Of a DNA stretch of 24,566 nt, positions 1-6,128 are shown piece by piece; the stretch's first letter is position 1, and each line of letters starts with the position of its first letter. The notes beneath the pieces are model-generated. The model had not been told where the DNA came from, did no database searches, and worked only from the letters and a program-made list of their open reading frames with translations. The DNA comes from Reyranella sp. (GTDB taxonomy: Bacteria > Pseudomonadota > Alphaproteobacteria > Reyranellales > Reyranellaceae), in assembly GCA_030679805.1 (NCBI GenBank), contig JAUXST010000812.1, forward strand, positions 1 through 24,566, in the 5' to 3' direction. A program made the position numbers and the translations under genes.

Positions 1-38
1 TTGTCGCAGCATTCGCAGTTCGGGCGCAGCTCCAGCAT
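1..38 (-). CDS. DUF1272 domain protein, N-terminal fragment in urease operon
   Basis: Only the first twelve codons are in the window. Reading leftwards from an ATG at 38-36 they give MLELRPNCECCD, with the cysteine pattern CxCC. This matches the start of the short zinc-ribbon-like DUF1272 proteins as I remember them. The start lies just 4 bp downstream of the ureA stop, so the gene is in the same transcript. In several alphaproteobacterial urease operons a DUF1272 gene sits between ureA and ureB, which fits here. The function of DUF1272 is unknown; a metal-related role is only a guess from the cysteines and the setting. The rest of the gene lies beyond the left edge. Confidence 0.6.
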   Translation of the reverse strand, partial: MLELRPNCECCD

Positions 39-42
39 CGAT

Positions 43-345
43 CTACCTGATCGGCTCATGCACGGTGACGAGCTTCGTCCCGTCCGGGAAGGTCGCCTCG
101 ACCTGGATGTCGTGGATCATCTCGGCGACGCCCTCCATCACCTGCTCGCGCCGGATCACGCTGGCACCCGCGTGCATCAGGTCGGCGACCGACCGGCCAT
201 CGCGCGCTCCCTCGACGACGAAGTCCGAGATCAGGGCCACCGCCTCGGGATGGTTGAGTTTCACGCCGCGCTCGAGACGCCGGCGGGCCACGACAGCGGC
301 CATGGCGACCAGAAGCTTGTCCTTCTCACGCGGCGTCAGATTCAT
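43..345 (-). CDS. ureA: Urease subunit gamma
   Basis: Smallest structural subunit of nickel-dependent urease, which hydrolyses urea to ammonia and carbamate in the cytoplasm. The product is 100 residues, the normal length for a separate gamma subunit. It begins MNLTPREKDKLL and carries the family blocks VALISDFVVEGARDG (about residues 37-51), REQVMEGVAEMIHDIQVEA (about 66-84) and FPDGTKLVTVHEPI at the C-terminus. Gamma has no active-site residues itself; those are in UreC, outside the window. ureD lies 64 bp upstream on the same strand and a DUF1272 gene follows 4 bp downstream, the usual ureD-ureA order of alphaproteobacteria. Nothing looks broken. Confidence 0.97.
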   Translation of the reverse strand: MNLTPREKDKLLVAMAAVVARRRLERGVKLNHPEAVALISDFVVEGARDGRSVADLMHAGASVIRREQVMEGVAEMIHDIQVEATFPDGTKLVTVHEPIR

Positions 346-409
346 CGACCGTTTCCCCCTGCCGGCCCTCTCGCCAGACGGGTCCGACTATAGCGTGGCG
401 ATTGACGCA

Positions 410-1237
410 TCAAACATGCCAAACACGGGGAAGCCGCCGTCCCCGGAACGCCGTCAGGAAATCGATGGCCGCGGCGCGTACCGCCGTTGCCTCGCCCAGC
501 AGTCGCGCCACCAGGACACCGTTCACCAGCGTGACGCCGGCGCGAACGTCACGGCGGGCCTGGCCGGCATCGTCGAGCAACGCACGCGCCCTCGCGAAAT
601 GCGGGTCGGGCGCATCCCACACGCCGATCACAGTGGCCAGCGCATTGGCCGCCCCGAAGCCTGCCCCGTCCGGCGTCTCGCCCTCGACGCGCAGCGTGTC
701 GGTCCAGGCGAGCCGGCCGGCGCGACGGACCGACCAGGAGTCGAGCAGCAGGCCCGAGGCGAAACGCTCGCCCGAGGCGCCACGGCCCAGAACCACCATC
801 TCGCAGCCGAGCAGCGCCGCCCCCGCCGCCACCTCGGCCACGGTGCGCCGCACCAGACGCGCACCCTGGAAGACGATGGTTTCCTGCGGCAGCCAGTCGA
901 GGACGGCATCCGCCCCGACGGTGATCGCCACGTCGATCCGGCAGGGATCGCTGCCGGGTGCGGCGCGATAGATCTTTTCCGCCGCCTGCGTCGCCACCAC
1001 CGCCTGAGCGCCCGGTCCGACCGCGACCTCCATGAGGAGACGATCGCCGCCGGCCACGCCGCCCGAAGTCGTCACCAGCACCGCCTGCGGCGGTTCGCCC
1101 GGCTCAGAATCGGGGAACAAGACCCGGCAGGGATCGCGTTGATAGAGATCGGCCAGCCGCGTCTCGCCCTCGCGCACGGCAAAGGCGACGCGGCTTTCGC
1201 CGGAAGAACGTTGCAGGCGGGGCAGGCTGGTTGTCAT
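410..1237 (-). CDS. ureD: Urease accessory protein UreD
   Basis: UreD (UreH in some species) is the scaffold that joins UreF and UreG on apo-urease during delivery of nickel to the active site. The 275-residue product is of normal length. Recognisable blocks are LVTTSGGVAGGDRL (about residues 54-67), TQAAEKIYRA (about 83-92) and the mid-protein segment DWLPQETIVFQGARL. The start ATG (1235-1237) is preceded by AGGGG at short spacing. It is the first urease gene visible in this operon and is followed after 64 bp by ureA. Its start is only 30 bp from that of greB on the other strand, so the promoters must overlap the neighbouring coding region or each other. Confidence 0.95.
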   Translation of the reverse strand: MTTSLPRLQRSSGESRVAFAVREGETRLADLYQRDPCRVLFPDSEPGEPPQAVLVTTSGGVAGGDRLLMEVAVGPGAQAVVATQAAEKIYRAAPGSDPCRIDVAITVGADAVLDWLPQETIVFQGARLVRRTVAEVAAGAALLGCEMVVLGRGASGERFASGLLLDSWSVRRAGRLAWTDTLRVEGETPDGAGFGAANALATVIGVWDAPDPHFARARALLDDAGQARRDVRAGVTLVNGVLVARLLGEATAVRAAAIDFLTAFRGRRLPRVWHV

Positions 1238-1267
1238 CGGCCCCTGCTTGATAGATTAAGGACCGAA

Positions 1268-1819
1268 ATGAGCAAGGCCTTCACCAAGGAAAGCGACGGC
1301 GACGACGAGGACGACCTACCCGAGGACATGGGCGGGTTGCCGGCGACCGCCAAGAACTACATGACGCCCGAAGGCTTCGAACGCCTGCGCGACGAGCTGA
1401 ACCAGCTTATGCGCAAGGAGCGGCCTGAAGTGGTGAAGGTGGTGACCTGGGCGGCCGGCAACGGCGACCGTTCGGAGAACGGCGACTACATCTACGGCAA
1501 GAGGCGCTTGCGCGAGATCGACCGGCGCGTCCGCTATCTGAGCAAGCGACTGGCCAATGCCGAAGTGGTCGACCCGGCCAGGCGCGCGAAGACCGACCAG
1601 GTGTTCTTCGGCGCCACCGTCACGACGGCCAACGCCCGGGACGAGAAACGCACGGTCAAGATCGTGGGCGTCGACGAGGTCGATCTGGCCAAGGGCCATG
1701 TGAGCTGGATCTCTCCCATCGCCAAGGCGCTGATGCGCGCTCACAAGGGCGACGTGGTGACGCTTCGGACGCCCACCGGCCTCGAGGAGCTGGAGATCGT
1801 GGAAGTGAGCTACGTCTGA
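1268..1819 (+). CDS. greB: Transcription elongation factor GreB
   Basis: GreB enters the secondary channel of stalled, backtracked RNA polymerase and stimulates cleavage of the extruded RNA 3' end. The product is 183 residues against about 158 in E. coli. The excess is mostly an acidic N-terminal leader (ESDGDDEDDLPED) before the coiled coil begins at YMTPEGFERLRDEL. The GreB-type block GDRSENGDYIYGKRRLREID (about residues 68-87) contains the acidic tip residues. The C-terminal FKBP-like domain ends GLEELEIVEVSYV. The ATG at 1268 has AAGGA (1258-1262) five bases upstream. The frame is open far upstream, but that is only antisense to ureD. Transcription is convergent with pcaG, with 15 bp between stops and no clear terminator in the gap. 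Confidence 0.93.
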   Translation: MSKAFTKESDGDDEDDLPEDMGGLPATAKNYMTPEGFERLRDELNQLMRKERPEVVKVVTWAAGNGDRSENGDYIYGKRRLREIDRRVRYLSKRLANAEVVDPARRAKTDQVFFGATVTTANARDEKRTVKIVGVDEVDLAKGHVSWISPIAKALMRAHKGDVVTLRTPTGLEELEIVEVSYV

Positions 1820-1834
1820 GGGCAGAGGCCCTAC

Positions 1835-2398
1835 TCAGCTCTCGAAGAAGACGGTCTCCTGCGCGCCCCCGAGATGGACCGGCAGGCGCCACACGCCCTG
1901 CGCATCGCGCTTGGCCAGCAGGGTGCTCCGGCGCGCCGGTTCGACCAGTTTGAGCACAGGATCGCCGGCCAGGGCCGGATCGCCGTCGAAATAGAGCCGG
2001 GTCGCCAGCCGGTTGAGGACGCCGCGCGCGAAGACTGAAATATTGATGTGCGGCGCCTGCAGGCCACCCTCGGGCCACGGCACCGGGCCGGGGCGGATGG
2101 TGGCGAACTGGGCGGTGCCGGTCGTGTCCGTCGAGGCGCGACCGAACCCCTCGAAGCCCGCATCGAGCGGCAGGTTGCGGCGATCCTCGGGATGGTTGTA
2201 GCGGCCGTGGCTGTTGGCCTGCCAGATCTCGAGCAGCCCGTCGGTGACCACCTTGCCGTCGACGTCGTGCAAGGTGAGCGCGACCTCGATCCGCTCGCCC
2301 GCGACGCCCAGCGGCGCGAGATCGGCGCGATAGGTATTGACCACGGTGCCCCAGTAGAACGGGCCGATCGTCTGCGAGGGTGTCAGGCCGTCAGCCAT
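1835..2398 (-). CDS. pcaG: Protocatechuate 3,4-dioxygenase subunit alpha
   Basis: Alpha subunit of the intradiol dioxygenase that cleaves protocatechuate to 3-carboxy-cis,cis-muconate, the entry step of the beta-ketoadipate pathway. The product is 187 residues, slightly short for PcaG (about 200). It starts with the family signature TPSQTIGPFYWG and carries the beta-sandwich blocks LLEIWQANSHGRYNHPEDRR and APHINISVFARG. Where the beta subunit has the His-X-His iron ligands, alpha has HINIS, so only the first histidine position is kept; this agrees with iron being bound by PcaH. The gene overlaps pcaH by 8 bp, indicating translational coupling and equal subunit production. Confidence 0.95.
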   Translation of the reverse strand: MADGLTPSQTIGPFYWGTVVNTYRADLAPLGVAGERIEVALTLHDVDGKVVTDGLLEIWQANSHGRYNHPEDRRNLPLDAGFEGFGRASTDTTGTAQFATIRPGPVPWPEGGLQAPHINISVFARGVLNRLATRLYFDGDPALAGDPVLKLVEPARRSTLLAKRDAQGVWRLPVHLGGAQETVFFES

Positions 2399-3098
2399 GC
2401 TCGTCTTCCATTGGTACGGCGTTGCGACCGCGCAGCACGATGTCGAACTTATAGGCCAGCGCCCATTCCGGCTGCGTGCCCTCCATGTCGAAGGCCGCCT
2501 GCAGGCGACGGCGCGCGCCCTCAGGCACCGAATTGTAGATCGGATCGTAGGCGAGCAGCGGGTCGTTGGGAAAGTACATCTGCGTGATCAGGCGCGTGGC
2601 GAAGGCGGGCCCGAACAGCGAGAAATGGATGTGCGCCGGCCGCCAGGCGTTCTTGTGGTTGCCCCACGGATAGGCGCCGGGCTTCACGGTGATGAACTTA
2701 TAGCCGCCCTCGGCATCGGCGCGCGTCCGTCCGCCGCCGTAGAAGTTCGGATCGAGCGGCGCGTCGTGCTGGTCGCCCGGATGATGATAGCGGCCGGCCG
2801 CGTTGCACTGCCAGATCTCGACCAGCGCGTTGGGCACGGCCTTGCCGTCCTCGTCGAGCACGCGGCCGTGCACGATGATGCGCTCGCCGAGCGGCGGCCC
2901 CATGCGCTGGCGCGTGAGGTCGTTCTCCTGCGCACCGAGACGCTCGTTGACCAGCAATGGGCCGGTGATCTCCGACAAGGTCTGCGGCAGCACGATCGCC
3001 GGCTTTCGCGGCGAGCGGCCGACCGTCGATTTGTAGGCGTCGACGCGATGGGGCGGGTGCTGGCCAAGTGCGGGCCGGCGGTAGAGGTCGTGGGTCAT
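2391..3098 (-). CDS. pcaH: Protocatechuate 3,4-dioxygenase subunit beta
   Basis: Iron-binding subunit of protocatechuate 3,4-dioxygenase; 235 residues, the usual length. The four Fe(III) ligands of the family can be placed: Tyr104 (in AAGRYHHPGD), Tyr143 (GAYPWGNHKNAWR), His156 and His158 (RPAHIHFSLFG). They are four residues earlier than Tyr108/Tyr147/His160/His162 of the Pseudomonas putida enzyme and keep the same spacing. The N-terminal block about RRPALGQHPPHR is also typical of PcaH. No good Shine-Dalgarno sequence precedes the ATG. A 10-bp palindrome, AGCCTAGGCT (3128-3137), lies 30 bp upstream and could be an operator, but I see no PcaQ/PcaR-type box I can name. Other pca genes are not in the window. 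Confidence 0.96.
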   Translation of the reverse strand: MTHDLYRRPALGQHPPHRVDAYKSTVGRSPRKPAIVLPQTLSEITGPLLVNERLGAQENDLTRQRMGPPLGERIIVHGRVLDEDGKAVPNALVEIWQCNAAGRYHHPGDQHDAPLDPNFYGGGRTRADAEGGYKFITVKPGAYPWGNHKNAWRPAHIHFSLFGPAFATRLITQMYFPNDPLLAYDPIYNSVPEGARRRLQAAFDMEGTQPEWALAYKFDIVLRGRNAVPMEDEHG

Positions 3099-3127
3099 GC
3101 ACGCAGTCTACAACCGAGCCCCCGTCT

Positions 3128-3137
3128 AGCCTAGGCT
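3128..3137. promoter_or_regulatory. Palindrome upstream of pcaH
   Basis: AGCCTAGGCT is a perfect 10-bp palindrome ending 30 bp upstream of the pcaH start. A regulator site is possible. It does not match any pca regulator box I know. Confidence 0.2.
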
Positions 3138-3260
3138 GTGAACTCATGAACGGCCTTTACCCTGACCTGGGTGGAGATGTCCGCTTCCGATGTCGAGGCG
3201 GGCTCCGATCACGTCCCTGCCCATGTCTCGGAAGTGCCGGAATCGGACATCGATCGGACG

Positions 3261-3785
3261 CTACGGTCCGGCGCTTTCGCCGGACTTCTCCCGCCGCGGC
3301 GGCCCGGCAGGCCTGCCGTCCTCCAGGTCGAGACTGAAGCGAGTCCCGATTCCCAACCTGTTGTCGAGATAGCGAACGCGGGTTGGCCGAAACACGTGGG
3401 CGCTAGCCTTGAAGGCTGTACGGACGGCGCCGACCGGACTGTCCAGGAGATCCCGGGCGAAGGGGAATTTCCCAAAGTAGACGGCGAGCGCGCCCGCCTT
3501 TTCCGCGATCGTCGCCGCTGGCCCCGCCACGCCTTCCATCTGCAGGCCCCGGATATCGTACCAAGTTGCCATCGGCGCATGAATCGTCACCGCGCATGCC
3601 GGATTGACCATCAGGTTCCGGCAATGCCGCGAGTCCAGCGACGAAAGGAACACAAGGTCGTAGCCGGACGAGGCGAAATAGACATCGCTCGCCCAAGGGA
3701 CCTCCTTCACGCAGGTGGCAAGGGTCATGGGCGCCACTTCGTCCAGCAGGACACGCGCCGCCCCGGCGAACTCTTCAAGCGTCAT
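3261..3785 (-). CDS. UPF0306/PNPOx-like FMN-binding split-barrel protein
   Basis: A 174-residue protein resembling the pyridoxamine 5'-phosphate oxidase-like split barrel, closest in my memory to E. coli YhbP (UPF0306). Shared blocks are SRHCRNLMVNPACAVTIH (about residues 52-69), the DIRGLQMEGV strand (about 77-86), a helix ending FGKFPFARDLLDSPV and the late RVRYLDNRLGIGTRFSL. The last 25 or so residues are a proline/arginine-rich tail. Members bind flavin or heme; no activity can be assigned. It overlaps the 3' end of ubiX by 11 bp and is the last gene of the UbiD/UbiX operon. It could serve flavin supply, reduction or maturation of prenyl-FMN, but that is inference from position alone. Confidence 0.75.
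   Translation of the reverse strand: MTLEEFAGAARVLLDEVAPMTLATCVKEVPWASDVYFASSGYDLVFLSSLDSRHCRNLMVNPACAVTIHAPMATWYDIRGLQMEGVAGPAATIAEKAGALAVYFGKFPFARDLLDSPVGAVRTAFKASAHVFRPTRVRYLDNRLGIGTRFSLDLEDGRPAGPPRREKSGESAGP
3266..3285 (-). terminator. Hairpin at the end of the UbiD/UbiX operon
   Basis: GTCCGGCG (3266-3273) and CGCCGGAC (3278-3285) form a perfect 8-bp stem with a CTTT loop. It lies over the last codons of the UPF0306-like gene, 2 bp before its stop at 3261-3263. No T-tract follows on the minus strand, so it may be a coding-sequence coincidence in GC-rich DNA. Confidence 0.3.
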
Positions 3786-4344
3786 TCCCGCCCCAACGCT
3801 TGAACAGGCTGTGGGCGATCTCGAACTGGTCGAGAACCTTGCCTACCGTCTGGTCCACGATGTCCATGATGGTCTTCGGTTCATGATAGAAAGACGGAAC
3901 CGGCGGCAGAATGATACCGCCCATCTCGGTAACGGCCGTCATGTGCCGCAAGTGACCGAGGTGCAGCGGCGTCTCGCGAGGGACGAGAACAAGCTTGCGG
4001 CGCTCCTTGAGCGTGACGTCCGCCGCACGGGCGAGCAGATTGTCGTTCAGGGAGATCGCGATCTGCGCCAGGCTCTTCATCGAACAGGGCACGACCGCCA
4101 TGCCCATGACCCGGAAGGAGCCGCTCGAAATGGATGCGGCAAGGTTGCCGTGATCGTGAACCACGTCGGCCAACGCCCGGACGGAGTCGGGGGTTCTGTC
4201 GGTTTCCAGCCCTAGGGTGACTTCCGCCCCCTTGCTGAGAACGAGATGGGTCTCGACCTCGGGGATGCCCTTCAGCACCTCGAGAAGGCGCACGCCGAAT
4301 ATGACGCCGCTGGATCCCGACAATCCGACAACGAGCCGCTTCAT
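3775..4344 (-). CDS. ubiX: UbiX-family flavin prenyltransferase
   Basis: UbiX/Pad1 enzymes join a dimethylallyl unit to reduced FMN, producing prenylated FMN, the cofactor that UbiD decarboxylases require. The product is 189 residues, a normal length. Motifs seen: the flavin phosphate loop GLSGSSG (residues 7-13), SSGSF (73-77), CSMKSLA (87-93), VPRETPLH (121-128) with the conserved Arg-Glu pair, TEMGGIILPP (139-148) and PSFYHEP (150-156). The ATG at 4344 has a strong AGGGGGA ribosome site. It follows the third ubiD gene and overlaps the UPF0306-like gene by 11 bp. A copy dedicated to the neighbouring UbiD enzymes is more likely than the ubiquinone-pathway housekeeping UbiX, because it is embedded in this operon. 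That is inference. Confidence 0.93.
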   Translation of the reverse strand: MKRLVVGLSGSSGVIFGVRLLEVLKGIPEVETHLVLSKGAEVTLGLETDRTPDSVRALADVVHDHGNLAASISSGSFRVMGMAVVPCSMKSLAQIAISLNDNLLARAADVTLKERRKLVLVPRETPLHLGHLRHMTAVTEMGGIILPPVPSFYHEPKTIMDIVDQTVGKVLDQFEIAHSLFKRWGGNDA

Positions 4345-4385
4345 GACGTTTCCCCCTTTTTTGACCGATGCAGACAGCCCGCGGA

Positions 4386-4572
4386 CTATTTATCTGGCGC
4401 ATCCTTCGCCTGCTCCCGGTAGACGAAGCAGGAATCCGCGAACGTATACGGATATTCGGGGCGCTGGTCGGCTACGCGGCCGAGCCTGGGGCGAAGATTC
4501 CCGAATACACGATAGATGTTCGGATAGGGCTGGCCATGGAACTTCTTGAGAATGTCCTCCCATGTCCGGGGG
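4386..4572 (-). pseudogene. Displaced C-terminal tail of the frameshifted ubiD gene
   Basis: Reading from the C run at 4568-4572 to a TAG at 4386-4388, this frame encodes RTWEDILKKFHGQPYPNIYR and then VFGNLRPRLGRVADQRPEYP, ending REQAKDAPDK. It is the natural continuation of the UbiD protein encoded upstream in another frame, as the overlap shows the same DNA read as low-complexity sequence in the open frame. With this tail the gene would stop 41 bp before the ubiX start; without it the gap is 127 bp. It has no start of its own that makes sense. The evidence is the frame switch itself; whether it exists in the living strain cannot be seen. Confidence 0.75.
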
Positions 4573-6001
4573 AGGACTTGATATACGCCTCCATTGCCCG
4601 CTCGAGTTCCGGTTCCTGAAGGACCTTCGTGTCCGCGGCCGGCGCGCCGAACGGCGCCGTCACCGAACATTTCATGAAGCTGACCCGGTCGATGTCGCCG
4701 ACGACCGGGATCGTGCAGTCGAAGCCTGCCTTGGGCGTATGCACTGGAGGATGATTGGTCTGCGCGAGCGGGTCGAGGGGAAGGATGTTCAGGTCCGGAA
4801 TAATGACCGTGTCGACCTGCGGATTGTACCGCCATGCCATTGCCCACTTGACCTGATCGTCATCGAAGATGTCGATGTCCTCGTCGAACACATAGGCCAG
4901 CTTGGGAAACCATTGTCTTGAGCAAGTCAGCATGAGTCCGAGCGCCTGCTTCGCATCGCCGCCGCCGACGACCTTCATCCTGGCATAGACAATGTTGTGA
5001 CTGCCCCCATAGGGGGCGTGAACATCCAGCACGCGCAATCCCGCGAGCTTCATCGCGCTGTAGATATCGGATTCGATCGTCGGATTGAAGATCATGAGGT
5101 CGGTTCGGCCCGGATGCAGCCCTCCGATCGTGGCGTACTGGTATATCGCATTCTTCCGATGGGTGATGCAGTCCACGACGAACCGGCAATTCTTCGGCAG
5201 GCCCGAGCCGTACGTGCCGGTGTATTCGCCATAGGGGCCTTCGTCATAGAGCCAACCCTCGGAAGTCATCATGCGACCCTCGAGGACGATCTCGGCATTG
5301 GCCGGAACCGTCAGGTCGTTGGTCTCGCACTTCACGACTCTCGCCGGATGCCCGTAGAAGCCACCGAGGATGTCCCAGTCGTCCTCACCCTCGAAAGAGT
5401 ACATCGACGCGATCTTGTCGAGGGTCGGGCCGCCGATGACCACGGAAACGGGCATATCCTTGCCCGCCTTCTGGTACTTTTTGGCGTGGATGCGCGCGTT
5501 GTGACTGTCGTTCCTCATGTCGATGTTCGTCTCATTCCTGGAACGATACATGAACCGGTAGATGCCCCAGTTCGTGAGGCCGGTCTCGAGATCGCGGGAG
5601 ACGACATTCGTGTCCTGGATGAAGGCATGCCCATCGTAGTTGTGATACAGGAACAATGGAAACTTGGTGAGATCGACGTCCTTGCCCTTGAGGACGACCT
5701 CCTTGCACGGGGCGGTCTCCACGCGAGCCGGCTTCTCCCTCTTCAAGTTGACCCGGGAAATGGCCTTCCCGAGATCGCGCGGATCGCATTTGAGGGCATG
5801 GGCATATTGTTCCCGTGTGCTGTATGCCCCGGCGAGGAACATGAACTCGCTGTCGACGACCTTCTCGACGAGGATCGCCTTGCTCGGCGAAGCTTCCATG
5901 AGGGCGGGAAGTTCATCCACCCGCTTCGGCTCCTTGATCCGCGTCAGTTGCCCGATCGCTTCCAACTCTTCGACGAAAGAGGTCATGTCTTGTTGCGGCA
6001 T
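4472..6001 (-). CDS. UbiD-family decarboxylase, frameshifted near the 3' end
   Basis: Prenyl-FMN-dependent (de)carboxylase of the UbiD superfamily, acting on an unknown, probably aromatic, acid. The open frame gives 509 residues. The catalytic ExxxxE pair is Glu254/Glu259 (in DEGPYGEYTG), and Arg149 (NWGIYRFMYR) matches the third member of the triad. Start ATG 5999-6001 has CAGGAG seven bases upstream. From about residue 480 the frame turns into unrelated sequence (GHGRTFSRSSMASPIRTS), while the minus-strand neighbouring frame supplies a proper UbiD tail (RTWEDILKKFHGQPYPNIYR) ending at 4386. One extra C in the run at 4568-4572 would join SSP to RTWED and give 538 residues. This is a real mutation, a homopolymer sequencing error or, less likely, programmed frameshifting. 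It is the most divergent of the three UbiD proteins here. Confidence 0.88.
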   Translation of the reverse strand: MPQQDMTSFVEELEAIGQLTRIKEPKRVDELPALMEASPSKAILVEKVVDSEFMFLAGAYSTREQYAHALKCDPRDLGKAISRVNLKREKPARVETAPCKEVVLKGKDVDLTKFPLFLYHNYDGHAFIQDTNVVSRDLETGLTNWGIYRFMYRSRNETNIDMRNDSHNARIHAKKYQKAGKDMPVSVVIGGPTLDKIASMYSFEGEDDWDILGGFYGHPARVVKCETNDLTVPANAEIVLEGRMMTSEGWLYDEGPYGEYTGTYGSGLPKNCRFVVDCITHRKNAIYQYATIGGLHPGRTDLMIFNPTIESDIYSAMKLAGLRVLDVHAPYGGSHNIVYARMKVVGGGDAKQALGLMLTCSRQWFPKLAYVFDEDIDIFDDDQVKWAMAWRYNPQVDTVIIPDLNILPLDPLAQTNHPPVHTPKAGFDCTIPVVGDIDRVSFMKCSVTAPFGAPAADTKVLQEPELERAMEAYIKSSPGHGRTFSRSSMASPIRTSIVYSGIFAPGSAA

Positions 6002-6081
6002 AGGGTTGCTCCTGTGACGATAGTGGTCAGTTCCGATTTCGCGACGAGCCGCTGGCTCCTCGGTGGCGAATTTCCATGTAG

Positions 6082-6103
6082 CGCTCGGGGAATCGTCCGA
6101 GCG
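6082..6103 (-). other. Stem-loop between two ubiD genes
   Basis: A 7-bp perfect inverted repeat, CGCTCGG (6082-6088) and CCGAGCG (6097-6103), encloses an 8-base loop in the 127-bp gap between two ubiD genes. No T-tract follows on the minus strand, so it is not a standard terminator. It could stabilise or process the operon mRNA, or be chance in GC-rich DNA. Confidence 0.25.
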
Positions 6104-6128
6104 GCTGACCTCGGCGCCGTGGCATCGG

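Noticed and set aside
65..1267. Long plus-strand open frame preceding greB
   Set aside because: It is antisense to ureA and ureD, which are certain. The protein is Arg/Ala-rich noise and there is an ideal ribosome site before the ATG at 1268.
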